A DNA stretch of 64,000 nucleotides from the NCBI RefSeq assembly GCF_000519205.1, contig NZ_JAFB01000003.1, positions 1 through 64,000 of the forward strand. Direction: 5' to 3'. Below are positions 27,758-35,601 of this stretch, piece after piece (positions within the stretch are counted from its first letter, which is position 1; every line of letters starts with the position of its first letter). Made by a program: the position numbers and the translations under genes. This DNA comes from Amycolatopsis taiwanensis DSM 45107 (GTDB taxonomy: Bacteria > Actinomycetota > Actinomycetes > Mycobacteriales > Pseudonocardiaceae). A model generated the notes under the pieces. It did not search any database and was not told where the DNA came from. It saw only the letters and a list, made by a program, of their open reading frames with translations.

Positions 27758-28912
27758 GTGATCGATTTTTCACTTTCCGACGAAGAAAGGGCCGTGCGCG
27801 ACACGATCCGGAGTTTCGTCGACCGAGAGCTAAAACCGCTCGAGGAGAGTGTGCTGCGCAACGAGCGGTCGGGGCTCGCGCCGCTCGAGCCCGGAATTCT
27901 CCGCGACCTGCAGGAGAAGGCGCGAGCGGCGGGATTCTGGGGAATCACCCTCCCCGAGGAGTATGGCGGCATCGCGCTCGGCGCAGTCATGCACTCCATT
28001 GTGGAGATGGAACTCGGGCGCACCTTCGTCCCGTTCCGGTTCGGGGGTGAGGCCGACAACATCTTGTTCGCCTGCACAGGGCAACAGCGCGACTCATACC
28101 TGCTGCCGACGATCGCCGGTGAACGCCGGGCGTGTTTTGCCCTCACCGAGCCGGGCGCTGGATCTGACGCCCGCAACATCCGCGCTACCGCCCGGCGCGA
28201 TGGTGGTGACTGGGTGATCAACGGTGAGAAAACCTTCATCACCGGGGGCTCGGAGGCGGACTTCTGCATTCTGTTCGCCCGGACCGGTGAAGGCATCACC
28301 GCGTTCCTCGTGGACAGGGAGATGGGCTGGAAGTCGTCTCCGATCCCGCTCATGGGACAGCGGTTGTGTGCGTCGCTGTCCTTTGAGGACGTTCGCGTGC
28401 CTGGGTCGAACGTCCTCGGCGAGGTCGGCGGTGGCCTGGATCTGGCGTTGTCGTGGATCGGCCAGAAGCGCTACGTCATACCGTCTATGGCCATCGGCGC
28501 GGCCGAAAGGCTGTTGGGGATGGCAATCGACTATGCGCGTGTCCGTCAGTCGATGGGCCACCCGATCGCCCACTACCAGGCGATCCAGTGGCAGATCGCG
28601 GACAGCGAGGTGGAGATAGCATCAGCCAAGTGGCTCACGCTGCACGCCGCCTGGCGGGTCGAGCGGGGCATGGACGCTCGCCACGCCATTTCGATCGCGA
28701 AGCTGCACGGTTCGGTGATGGCGAACCAGGTGGTCGATCGGGTGATGCAGATCCACGGTGCGATGGGCTACACGAAGGAACTGCCCGTCGAGCGCTGGTA
28801 CCGGGACCTGCGCGTCATGCGGATCTACGAAGGCACCGACGAAATCCAGCGCCGCACGATCGCCCGCAATCTGATCAAGGGCCACGCCAAGCTGGGTTCC
28901 ATAGGGGAATGA
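27758..28912 (+). CDS. Acyl-CoA dehydrogenase
   Basis: The 384-residue FAD enzyme begins at GTG 27758 (VIDFSLSDEERAVRDTIRSF) with GGGAG upstream. Motifs are CFALTEPGAGSDARN, NGEKTFITGG, RQSMGHPIAHYQAIQW and the C-terminal MRIYEGTDEIQRRTIARNL. It should oxidise the saturated acyl-CoA formed from the pathway acid, or an intermediate. It is the last gene of the 22.5-28.9 kb run and is followed directly by a tRNA fragment marking the edge of the block. Confidence 0.88.
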   Translation: MIDFSLSDEERAVRDTIRSFVDRELKPLEESVLRNERSGLAPLEPGILRDLQEKARAAGFWGITLPEEYGGIALGAVMHSIVEMELGRTFVPFRFGGEADNILFACTGQQRDSYLLPTIAGERRACFALTEPGAGSDARNIRATARRDGGDWVINGEKTFITGGSEADFCILFARTGEGITAFLVDREMGWKSSPIPLMGQRLCASLSFEDVRVPGSNVLGEVGGGLDLALSWIGQKRYVIPSMAIGAAERLLGMAIDYARVRQSMGHPIAHYQAIQWQIADSEVEIASAKWLTLHAAWRVERGMDARHAISIAKLHGSVMANQVVDRVMQIHGAMGYTKELPVERWYRDLRVMRIYEGTDEIQRRTIARNLIKGHAKLGSIGE

Positions 28913-28958
28913 GTCCACGTGCGACACCTGGCGTGAAGGCCGGTGGCCGGGAACTCGA

Positions 28959-28986
28959 GTCGCGGGTTCAAATCCTGTCGTCCCGA
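28959..28986 (+). other. tRNA-Pro 3' fragment (possible attachment-site remnant)
   Basis: The 28 bases include the T-arm GGGTTCAAATCCTGTC and the acceptor half GTCCCGA found at the 3' end of actinobacterial tRNA-Pro. No 5' half with a matching TCGGGAC acceptor strand precedes it. Such 3' fragments are left by integrative elements that insert into tRNA genes. Confidence 0.6.
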
Positions 28987-29124
28987 TGGTCGTGGAAGAG
29001 CTTCCTGATTTGAGTATCAGCCCGGGTCAGGAGGCTGATCCACTGCTGTGGCGGTTGGCGACCGGTCAGGGACCGGATGCCCGTGAAGTGCACCAGTCTC
29101 CCGAACGTGACCGCGTGCGCTCGT

Positions 29125-29859
29125 TCATGCCGGCTCGGTTGAACCTCCTCGCGCACGACGTCCGCGTCGTCGAAACCGTGCGGATCGAGGAACTCCCCGC
29201 GTGTGGTCGGCCGGGGCGAGGCCGATGATCGGGGCGGACAGCACACCGGCCAGCCCCGCCAGGAACACGCTCATGGCCCACACCCCGACCGAGACGAGCT
29301 TCGGGTTGGTGCCGGACAGCGCGGTCATCGCCGGGGAGTCGACCATCGCCCGCACCCGCAGGCCCACGTCGGTGCAGCGCAGGACCAGCGCGCCCACGAC
29401 CAGGACCACGACGACGCTGACGTACACGATGAGCTGGTCCATCGTCACCGGAACCCCGACGATCCGGAACACCCGCACCGGCTCGGGGGCGAGGCCGGGT
29501 GCCTTGACGATCGGGACGTTGCCGAACACGAGCGCGGCGATCGTGGGCAGGCACACCGAAACGCCGAGCGTCACCATCACCTGCACCAGTGGTGCGGCCA
29601 GGCGCAGCAACCGGAAGAGCCCGAAGTACAGCACGACGCCGAGCGCAGGACCCGCCAGCACCACCGAAACCAGCGCCGCCGGGGCGATGGCCCAGCCGTG
29701 CTGCGTGTGCAGGAAGTAGTAGAACCGCGAGATGAAGTAGGCGAGGGCGCCGAACCCGAAGTTCAGGATGCCAGCCGCGCGGTAGGTGACGACGATGCCC
29801 GCCGAGGCGATCGCATAGATACCGCCGAGCACGAGCCCGGCGATCACGTATTGGATCAT
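29125..29859 (-). pseudogene. Branched-chain amino acid ABC permease (LivH-like), truncated
   Basis: The frame opens with MIQYVIAGLVLGGIYAIASA and has several transmembrane segments, including LVQVMVTLGVSVCLPTIAAL and DVGLRVRAMVDSPAMTALSGTN, which match LivH permeases. Resemblance ends near 29210, after APIIGLAP; the remaining codons are Arg-rich and not family-like, so the last helices and any LivM fusion partner are missing. No binding protein or ATPase gene is nearby. It is likely a relic left by a deletion next to the tRNA fragment. Confidence 0.72.
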
Positions 29860-30071
29860 GTTCTCTCCGCCTGCCTGACACTGGCGTCGTTCGCTGCCTG
29901 GCGATCAGCCAGTGTCCTTATTCGGAACGCGTCCTCAGGATCCGTGCGGCCGTGACCGTGCGGCGAGGATGCTCGCCGCGAGGCCTCGGCGGTGGTGGCG
30001 AGCCTGGCCGGAGGCTGGTGTGCTCGGTCTGCTGACCGCCGGTTCGATGTGGTCACCGGCGGAGATTAGGG

Positions 30072-30086
30072 TAATGTTAGGAGCAA
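30072..30086 (+). promoter_or_regulatory. Recurring motif copy 1 (TAATGTTAGGAGCAA)
   Basis: This is the most divergent of four same-strand copies of TAATAGTAGGAGCAA found between 30 and 35 kb. No gene start follows closely on the plus strand. Confidence 0.45.
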
Positions 30087-30115
30087 ATTGACGGGCTGGC
30101 AAGTGCCTTGGTTTT

Positions 30116-30141
30116 CCGCCGCCGGAAGCTCCCGGCGGCGG
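30116..30141. repeat. Perfect 10-bp hairpin
   Basis: CCGCCGCCGG and CCGGCGGCGG pair around AAGCTC, 30 bases after motif copy 1. It could be a terminator, but no U-tract follows. Confidence 0.4.
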
Positions 30142-30472
30142 AGGGGAACCGCTCGACCGAGCACGAACCGGCGAGGGCGGCCCGGCACGCCCCGGGAACT
30201 CCGGCTCCCGCCAACCGTGGATTGGTGGAACCACCAGCACGCCCGGAAGCGCGATCACCACGACCGGGTGTTGTGGTCACCTCCGGCGCCGGACCCTGCC
30301 ACGCCCTCCGCGGCTACCCCGGCTCCTGCGGGGCTTGCCCACGGCCGCAGGGACTCACCGGCCACCCGGCAACAGCCGCCCGCGGCACCCACGACGGACA
30401 GCACATACCGGCCACCACGCAGGACGGGACCGCACCTCCACCGGCTCCCACGTCCGGCGGGCGGCGCCGGGA

Positions 30473-31273
30473 TCACGGTGCGATGTCGCGCCACCGCACG
30501 GGCCGCTCGTACACGAGCGGGAACTTCTCCTCGACGTACCGGCGGAACTCGCGCATGTGACGGCGCATCGCCCAGCGCGCGCCCTCGGGGTCCTTCGTGC
30601 TGATCGCCTCGAACACCGCCTCGTGCGCGCGCAGCACCGCGGCACGACGGGTCTCCGGGTAGCTCACGCCGAGCGGCATACCGTCGGTGATCAGGTGCAG
30701 CGACGAGATCAGCAGACCGAACAGCTCGTTGCCCGCGGCAGCGGCCACCGCAGCGTGGAAACGGTCGTTCTCGGCGAGGAAGTTCTGCTCGTCGCTCAGG
30801 AACTCGCGCATCCCGGCGATCGAGTCCTCGATCTCGGCGATGTCCTCATCGGCCGCCGACTCCGCGGCCAGTGCCGCGAGCTCCGGCTCCAGGATCTCCC
30901 GCGCGGAGACGAGCGCCTTGAACGGCAGCCCGCGCAGCTGGGAGAACAGCCCGAGCGTGCCGGCGAGGTCGTGAGCGTCCGGCTCGGAGACGAACGGCCC
31001 GCCCTGCGGCCCGGCCTTGACGTTGATGACCCCGCTCATCTCCAGGAAACGCAGCGATTCCCGCAGGGTGCCGCGGCCGGTAGCGAAGCGCGCCATCATC
31101 TCGCGCTCGGTCGCCAGCTTGGTGCCGGGCTCGAGCTTATCCTCGGTGATGTCGTCCACGATGCGCTGGGCGATCGCCAGCGAGACCTTCCGCGCGCGGC
31201 GCCCTTCCGGACGACGTCGAGGCGTCCTCGCGCGGTCCGCCCCCTCGGCTTCGCGCGGCCCGCCCCCCACCAT
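30473..31273 (-). CDS. GntR-family regulator, FadR subfamily
   Basis: The 266-residue protein starts at ATG 31273 with GAGAGGGG upstream and an Arg-rich leader of about 30 residues. The winged helix follows (AIAQRIVDDITEDKLEPGTK, ATGRGTLRESLRFLEMSGVI), then an all-helical FCD effector domain with metal-type ligands (EILEPELAALA, NDRFHAAVAAAAGN, HEAVFEAI). FadR-type regulators usually respond to acyl-CoAs or carboxylates. It is divergent from the broken PEP mutase-like gene and sits between motif copies 1 and 2, so it is a candidate binder of that motif. Confidence 0.87.
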   Translation of the reverse strand: MVGGGPREAEGADRARTPRRRPEGRRARKVSLAIAQRIVDDITEDKLEPGTKLATEREMMARFATGRGTLRESLRFLEMSGVINVKAGPQGGPFVSEPDAHDLAGTLGLFSQLRGLPFKALVSAREILEPELAALAAESAADEDIAEIEDSIAGMREFLSDEQNFLAENDRFHAAVAAAAGNELFGLLISSLHLITDGMPLGVSYPETRRAAVLRAHEAVFEAISTKDPEGARWAMRRHMREFRRYVEEKFPLVYERPVRWRDIAP

Positions 31274-31435
31274 GGCCCACCCCTCTCGCTACCGGTCCGA
31301 ACATGCGGATGTTAGTAGCCTACCGTGCGCATCAGACCGGCCGTTCAGCGCAACATGCCCACGATATCGCTGGTCCGGCGCGATTTTTTGTCTACGAGTG
31401 TGTACTTGTTCGACAGCTTCGAGCCAGCTATGGGA

Positions 31436-31450
31436 TAATAGTAGGAGCAA
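31436..31450 (+). promoter_or_regulatory. Recurring motif copy 2 (TAATAGTAGGAGCAA)
   Basis: It lies 21 bases before the ATG of the PEP mutase-like gene, in the divergent space with the GntR gene. It contains a -10-like TAAT and an AGGAG. Confidence 0.55.
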
Positions 31451-31470
31451 CTACGAGGTCTGGAGCGACG

Positions 31471-32050
31471 ATGCTCGATGTGGAACGCGCCGAGTTCCGC
31501 CGACGCCTGGACGGCGACGAGCCACTGTTCGTGCAATGGTGCCCCCGGCGCACTGACGGCCCGGCTGTGCGAACAGCTGGGATATGACGGGGGCTACCTC
31601 GGCGGTGGCGGTCTGGGCTACTCGATGGCGGTTTCGGAAGCCCTGCTGACGCTGACGGAGCTGGCCACCACGGCCTGGCAGATCCGCCGCCGCTCGCGGC
31701 TGCCGCTGATCGCCGACGGGAACGTCGGGTTCGGCGATGCCATCCACGTCGCGGGCATGGTGCGCGAGCTGGAGCACGCGGGCGTCCACGCGATCGAGCT
31801 CGAGGACAGGTCGCCCCGAAACGGGCGAGCCACCACCGCCACATCGAGCACCTGATCACGCAGCAGGAGATGGTTGCCAAGATCGCTTGCGTGGTCGAGG
31901 CGCGCCGCGATCCGGACCTGCTCGTCATCGCACGCACCGGCGCCGTGCAGAACGAGAGCTTCGACGCCGCCATCGAGCGGCTAGAGGCCTACTTCGAGGC
32001 CGGCGCGGACATCGCGATGCTCCTCGCCGCCGACGACGAGCAGCTGGCGG
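31471..32050 (+). pseudogene. Isocitrate lyase/PEP mutase family gene, frameshifted and truncated
   Basis: The ATG at 31471 opens MLDVERAEFRRRLDGDEPLF; near 31540 the frame shifts to GALTARLCEQLGYDGGYLGG, and LPLIADGNVGFGDAIHVAG and HAIELED follow. A missing base near 31818 shifts it again to HIEHLITQQEMVAKIACVVEARRD and AGADIAML. Homology stops near 32050, where the opposite strand becomes an SDR start, so the C-terminal third is gone. Intact relatives cleave or rearrange 2-methylisocitrate, oxaloacetate or phosphonate-type substrates. It is not functional as written. Confidence 0.78.
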
Positions 32051-32157
32051 CCGCTGGCGCCGGCCGCCGCCAGCGCGAGCGCTTCGCCGCGGCCGATCTC
32101 CCGGCCGGCGCCGGTGACGATCGCCACCCGGCCTTCGAGCGGCCCCTGACCAGTCAT
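31981..32157 (-). pseudogene. N-terminal fragment of a short-chain dehydrogenase
   Basis: It starts at ATG 32157 with AGGAGGA in front and reads MTGQGPLEGRVAIVTGAGREIGRGEAL, the SDR cofactor-binding start (TGxxxxxG-like), for about 35 residues. The frame then enters the tail of the PEP mutase-like relic and stops at 31981. It marks a deletion joint near 32050. Confidence 0.6.
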
Positions 32158-32193
32158 CATTCCTCCTAGAACGTGACCGCACGGTTAATACGT

Positions 32194-32208
32194 TAATAGT
32201 AGGAGCAA
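32194..32208 (+). promoter_or_regulatory. Recurring motif copy 3 (TAATAGTAGGAGCAA)
   Basis: An exact copy lies in the divergent space between the SDR fragment and the TetR gene, 42 bases before the TetR start. Confidence 0.55.
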
Positions 32209-32234
32209 GCACGTCAAGCTGTGCCCGCTCGCCG

Positions 32235-32250
32235 GTCTACACTCGTAGAA
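32235..32250. promoter_or_regulatory. Predicted TetR operator at its own start codon
   Basis: GTCTACACTCGTAGAA has TCTAC and GTAGA arms and the same layout as the palindrome at 34548. It ends on the first base of the TetR ATG, suggesting autorepression. Confidence 0.55.
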
Positions 32251-32843
32251 TGAGCGACGAAGGGACAGTGACCGAGCCCGCACCCCGGCGCCGCAACGCC
32301 GCGGAGACCCGGGTCGCGATCCTGCAGTCGGCGATCACCGCCTTCACCCAGCACGGGTACGACGGTGTCGGCGTGCGGGAGATCGCGAAGGCGGCCGGGG
32401 TCACCGCGATGCTCGTCAACCGCTACTTCGGGTCCAAGGAGCAGCTGTTCGTCGAGGCGGTGGACACCTCGTTCGCCCCGCGCACGGTAGTCAGCGGCGA
32501 CGCCGCGACGCTGGCGCACGAGGCCGCCGTCCGGCTGGTGTCCCGCACCGCCCCCGACGCCGACGACCTCGACCCGTTCCTGCTGATGCTGCGTTCGGTG
32601 GGCAACCCGCGCACCACCGAGATCATCCGGGACAGCATCGAGAAGCACGTCGGCGCCGACCTGCTGGCCCGGCTCTCCGGCGGCGCCGCGCCGGAACGGT
32701 CGGAACTTCTGCTGGCGCTCATCGCCGGGATCTGGCTGATGCGCAAGGTCATCGGTACTCCCGCTCTCCAGGATGCCGATCCGGACAAGCTGACCCCCTT
32801 GGTGGAACAGCTCTTCGGGCAACTGACCGGCACCGGCACCTGA
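32250..32843 (+). CDS. TetR/AcrR-family transcriptional regulator
   Basis: The 197-residue protein has the N-terminal helix-turn-helix TRVAILQSAITAFTQHGYDG, VREIAKAAGVTAMLVNRYFGSKEQLF, followed by a helical ligand domain. A GTCTAC-type palindrome overlaps its start codon, and two similar ones lie upstream of the tandem SDR genes encoded convergently downstream, so it probably represses itself and them. A hairpin terminator separates it from the SDR gene. Confidence 0.88.
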   Translation: MSDEGTVTEPAPRRRNAAETRVAILQSAITAFTQHGYDGVGVREIAKAAGVTAMLVNRYFGSKEQLFVEAVDTSFAPRTVVSGDAATLAHEAAVRLVSRTAPDADDLDPFLLMLRSVGNPRTTEIIRDSIEKHVGADLLARLSGGAAPERSELLLALIAGIWLMRKVIGTPALQDADPDKLTPLVEQLFGQLTGTGT

Positions 32844-32847
32844 TCGG

Positions 32848-32875
32848 GTGGAGGGCTGATCACCCCGCCCTCCAC
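32848..32875. terminator. Hairpin terminator between convergent TetR and SDR genes
   Basis: GTGGAGGGC (32848-32856) pairs with GCCCTCCAC (32867-32875) around a 10-base loop. Confidence 0.65.
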
Positions 32876-32884
32876 ATTGGACTT

Positions 32885-33682
32885 CTACAGGGTCCGGATG
32901 GTGCCGCCGTCGACGCGCAGGATCGCTCCGCTGACGTAGCCGGCGAGCGGGCTGGCCAGGAACGCGACCGCCGCGGCGATCTCCTCCGGCCGGCCGAACC
33001 GACCGGTGTCGTTGGGCACGAAGTCCCGCGCGGCAGCCGCCTCGATCTCCTCCCACGTCTCGCCCCAGCCGTGGCTCGGCGCGAGGTTGGTGAGCAGCTT
33101 GCGGACCGAGTCGACCAGGGTCGCCCCCGGCGCCACAACGTTGGAGGTCACCCCCGTGCCACTGAGTTCACGGGCGAGCGAGACCGCGAGGTTGTGCCGC
33201 GCGGCCAGCGTCGCGTTGTAGTGCGGCTCCATCGGGATCGGCTGGATCGCCAGGCCACCGCCGATCTGGATGATGCGGCCCCAGCCGCGCTCCCGCATCC
33301 CGGGCACGATCCGCTGGATCATCCGCACGCCGGAGATCACGTTCGTCTCGTAGGTCCGGGACCAGGTTTCCGGGGTCGCCTGCGTCCAGGACAGCTCGTC
33401 GTAGGCTCCGGCGTTGTTGACCAGGATGTCCACCGGGCCACCGGCCAGTGCGGTCTCGGCGACCGCGTACGCACCGGCGTCGGTGGCCAGATCACCCACG
33501 GCGACGTCGGCGCGCCCGCCGGCCGCCCGGATGGCGTCGGCCACCTTCGCGGCGCGGGCCTCGTCACGGCCGTGCACCACCACGGCGGCCCCCTCCGCGG
33601 CGAGCAGCGCCGCCGTGGCCTCGCCTAGGCCTGCGCTCGACCCGGTGACGAGGGCGCGCTTGCCGTTGAGCTGCAAATCCAT
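32885..33682 (-). CDS. Short-chain dehydrogenase/reductase (second of tandem pair)
   Basis: The 265-residue Rossmann-fold oxidoreductase has the cofactor motif TGSSAGLG near residue 14, NNAGAY near residue 85, a catalytic Tyr region PHYNATLAARHNLAVSLA (Y-x5-R here instead of the usual Y-x3-K), and a C-terminal SGAILRVDGG. AAGGGGA precedes the ATG at 33682. It is about 70% like the gene upstream by eye, so the pair arose by duplication. The Lys of the classical YxxxK motif is not at its usual place. The substrate is unknown. Confidence 0.85.
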   Translation of the reverse strand: MDLQLNGKRALVTGSSAGLGEATAALLAAEGAAVVVHGRDEARAAKVADAIRAAGGRADVAVGDLATDAGAYAVAETALAGGPVDILVNNAGAYDELSWTQATPETWSRTYETNVISGVRMIQRIVPGMRERGWGRIIQIGGGLAIQPIPMEPHYNATLAARHNLAVSLARELSGTGVTSNVVAPGATLVDSVRKLLTNLAPSHGWGETWEEIEAAAARDFVPNDTGRFGRPEEIAAAVAFLASPLAGYVSGAILRVDGGTIRTL

Positions 33683-33702
33683 GGAAATCCCCTTCCCGCG
33701 CG

Positions 33703-34503
33703 TCAGTTGACCTTGCGGATGAAGCCACCGTCGACGCGCAGGGTGGCGCCGCTGATGTAGCCGGACAGCGGGCTGGCGAGGTAGGCCACCGCGGTCGCGA
33801 TCTCGTCGGGCCGGCCCATCCGCCCGGTGTCGTTCGGGACGAGCTCCTTGGCCGCCGCCTCCTCGATCTCGGACCACTCGGTGCCCCAGCCCCGGTCCGG
33901 GCCGATGTGCATCAGGAGGTCCTTGACCGCGTCGACCACGATCGCGCCGGGCGAGACCACGTTGGAGGTCACGCCGGTGCCGCTTAGCTCGCGGGCCAGG
34001 GACACCGCGAGGTTGTGCCGGGCGGCCAGGGTGGCGTTGTACTGCGGGTGGGTGTTCATCGGCTGGATCGCCAGGCCCCCACCGATGGTGATCACGCGGC
34101 CCCAGCCCCGCCCCCGCATCTGCGGGACGAGGCGCTGGATCATCCGGACACCCGAGATGACGTTGCCCTCGTAGGTCTCCCGCCAGTCCTGCGGGGTGGA
34201 GGCCATCCAGGACACGTGCTCGTAGGCGCCGGCGTTGTTGACCAGGACGTCCACGGGTCCACCCGCGAGCGCGGCTTCGGCCACGGCGTCCGCACCCGCG
34301 TCCGTCGTCAGGTCACCGAGGACGACCTCGGCCTTGCCGCCGGCGGTGGTGATCGCGTCCGCGACCGCCTTGGCACGGGCTTCGTCGCGCCCGTGCACGA
34401 TCACGGCCGCCCCTTCGGCAGCCAGGAGGTTGACCATGGCTTCGCCGAGTCCCGAGTTGGATCCGGTCACCAGGATCCGCTTGCCGGTCAGTTGCAGGTC
34501 CAT
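33703..34503 (-). CDS. Short-chain dehydrogenase/reductase (first of tandem pair)
   Basis: The 266-residue protein is a paralogue of the next gene: TGSNSGLG cofactor motif, NNAGAYEHVSW, PQYNATLAARHNLAVSLARE in the active-site helix, and ISGATLRVDGGFI near the end. I chose the ATG at 34503 from the alignment with its paralogue; the frame upstream covers the operator region. Two GTCTAC palindromes upstream indicate repression by the nearby TetR or MarR protein. It lies 20 bases before the second gene, so they form an operon. Confidence 0.85.
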   Translation of the reverse strand: MDLQLTGKRILVTGSNSGLGEAMVNLLAAEGAAVIVHGRDEARAKAVADAITTAGGKAEVVLGDLTTDAGADAVAEAALAGGPVDVLVNNAGAYEHVSWMASTPQDWRETYEGNVISGVRMIQRLVPQMRGRGWGRVITIGGGLAIQPMNTHPQYNATLAARHNLAVSLARELSGTGVTSNVVSPGAIVVDAVKDLLMHIGPDRGWGTEWSEIEEAAAKELVPNDTGRMGRPDEIATAVAYLASPLSGYISGATLRVDGGFIRKVN

Positions 34504-34545
34504 CGTTGCGTTTCTTTCTTCCGAGCTGAATGACGTTCCGGAAGA

Positions 34546-34567
34546 AAAGTCTACAGATGTAGACTTT
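34546..34567. promoter_or_regulatory. Predicted operator O1 (10-bp arms)
   Basis: A perfect inverted repeat, arm AAAGTCTACA, two-base centre GA. It lies 43-64 bases upstream of the first SDR start. Confidence 0.65.
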
Positions 34568-34580
34568 GCCACCGACATTG

Positions 34581-34598
34581 AGTCTACGCCCGTATACT
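34581..34598. promoter_or_regulatory. Predicted operator O2
   Basis: AGTCTACG-CC-CGTATACT is a near-palindrome (7 of 8 arm positions) centred 33 bp from O1, about three helical turns, so both may lie on one DNA face. Confidence 0.55.
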
Positions 34599-34626
34599 TC
34601 GACACGTCACTCGCGGTCACGCTCGG

Positions 34627-35109
34627 GTGAAAGTGACACTTGACTCACGCGCTATCCAGGCTAATAGTAGGAGCAAAAGGTCGCTTGGCGGGCGGCTCCG
34701 CGCCGAGGGCCTGCGCACCCCGATGCCGTGGAGCAGGAGCCAGCTGGTGGCACTCGACCGCATCGTCGGAGGCACCGCGGTCTCGACGAGTGACCTCGCG
34801 GCGGCCGAGCACATGCGCCCCCAGCCGATGGCCCAGATCGTGTCCGCGCTGGAACGGGACGGCCTGATCGAGCGCCGTCCCGACCCGGCGGACGGGCGCC
34901 GCAGCCTCATCGAGGCGACGGCGAAGGGCCGGGAAGCCGTCGAGACCGCGTCGACGCTCCGGGACACCTGGCTGGCGCAGGCACTCGACCAGGCGCTGGA
35001 CGCCCGGCAGCGGAACCTGGTGCCGGAGCTGATCGAGCTGCTCAACCTGCTCGCCGACGCGGACACCGTGCCGCCAGGGCGTCCCCCACTGCGTGACGTA
35101 CGGCGGTGA
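34627..35109 (+). CDS. MarR-family regulator with replaced N-terminus
   Basis: From about residue 20 the protein is MarR-like: GGRLRAEGLRTPMPWSRSQLVAL, LAAAEHMRPQPMAQIVSALERDGLIERRPDPADGRR (winged helix and wing), and a C-terminal dimer helix. The first 17 residues from the GTG at 34627 do not resemble the family, and the switch coincides with motif copy 4, so the native start appears to have been cut off. It is about 160 residues long. Dimerisation, which needs the N-terminal helix, may be impaired. It is divergent from the SDR pair and the GTCTAC operators. Confidence 0.68.
   Translation: MKVTLDSRAIQANSRSKRSLGGRLRAEGLRTPMPWSRSQLVALDRIVGGTAVSTSDLAAAEHMRPQPMAQIVSALERDGLIERRPDPADGRRSLIEATAKGREAVETASTLRDTWLAQALDQALDARQRNLVPELIELLNLLADADTVPPGRPPLRDVRR
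34662..34676 (+). promoter_or_regulatory. Recurring motif copy 4 (TAATAGTAGGAGCAA)
   Basis: An exact copy lies at the junction between non-family and MarR-like codons. Confidence 0.5.
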
Positions 35110-35158
35110 CGTCGTCCGACGGGCGCCGGGCCCATGACGGGGCACTTACGTTCGGTGC

Positions 35159-35559
35159 ATGATCCGCGCAGTCGTCGTCACCACCATCGCCGCCACCGCC
35201 GCTCTCGTGAGCGCGTGTTCGGCGAGCACCCCGCCTCCCGTCGCGCCGCCGCCGGTGCTCGTGGTGGACCAGCCGCTGCCGGAGCAGCTCGCGACGGGGC
35301 TGGTCGGATCCGCTACCGCGCGGAGAACCTGCGGATCGTGTCGGTCTACGGGCCGAACGCGCTCGACGTGTCACCGCGGATCGGGCACATCCACGTCACG
35401 GTCGACGACGCGCCGTGGCACTGGGCCGACGGCAGCGGCGAACCGCTGATCATCCAAGGGCTTCCGGCCGGCCCGCACCGCGTGTGGATCGGCCTGGCCG
35501 ATCCGACGCACAAGATCCTGGACAGCAAGACCGTGGACTTCGTCGTCCCCACACGCTGA
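35159..35559 (+). pseudogene. Lipoprotein of the DUF6130 type, one-base frameshift
   Basis: The ATG at 35159 starts a lipoprotein signal peptide with lipobox LVSAC (Cys about residue 20) and then LVVDQPLPEQLATGLV. After one missing base near 35306 another frame continues IRYRAENLRIVSVYGPNALD, RIGHIHVTVDDAPWHWAD and SKTVDFVVPTR, the DUF6130 core. The intact product would be a 132-residue exported lipoprotein of unknown role. The frameshift may be real or a sequence error. Confidence 0.7.
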
Positions 35560-35601
35560 GAGGGCACGGCCGGCGGCGGACCGCAGCGGCGTGGAAACGA
35601 C

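Larger units (their letters stand above)
29860..30472. other. Gene-free region between the permease relic and GntR gene
   Basis: Open frames here lack family resemblance and look like GC-driven shadows. Visible structures are a hairpin at 29960-29979, the motif at 30072 and a perfect hairpin at 30116-30141. Confidence 0.5.

Noticed and set aside
28986-29228. Short plus-strand ORF after the tRNA fragment
   Set aside because: No ribosome site and no family resemblance; it overlaps the truncated LivH region.
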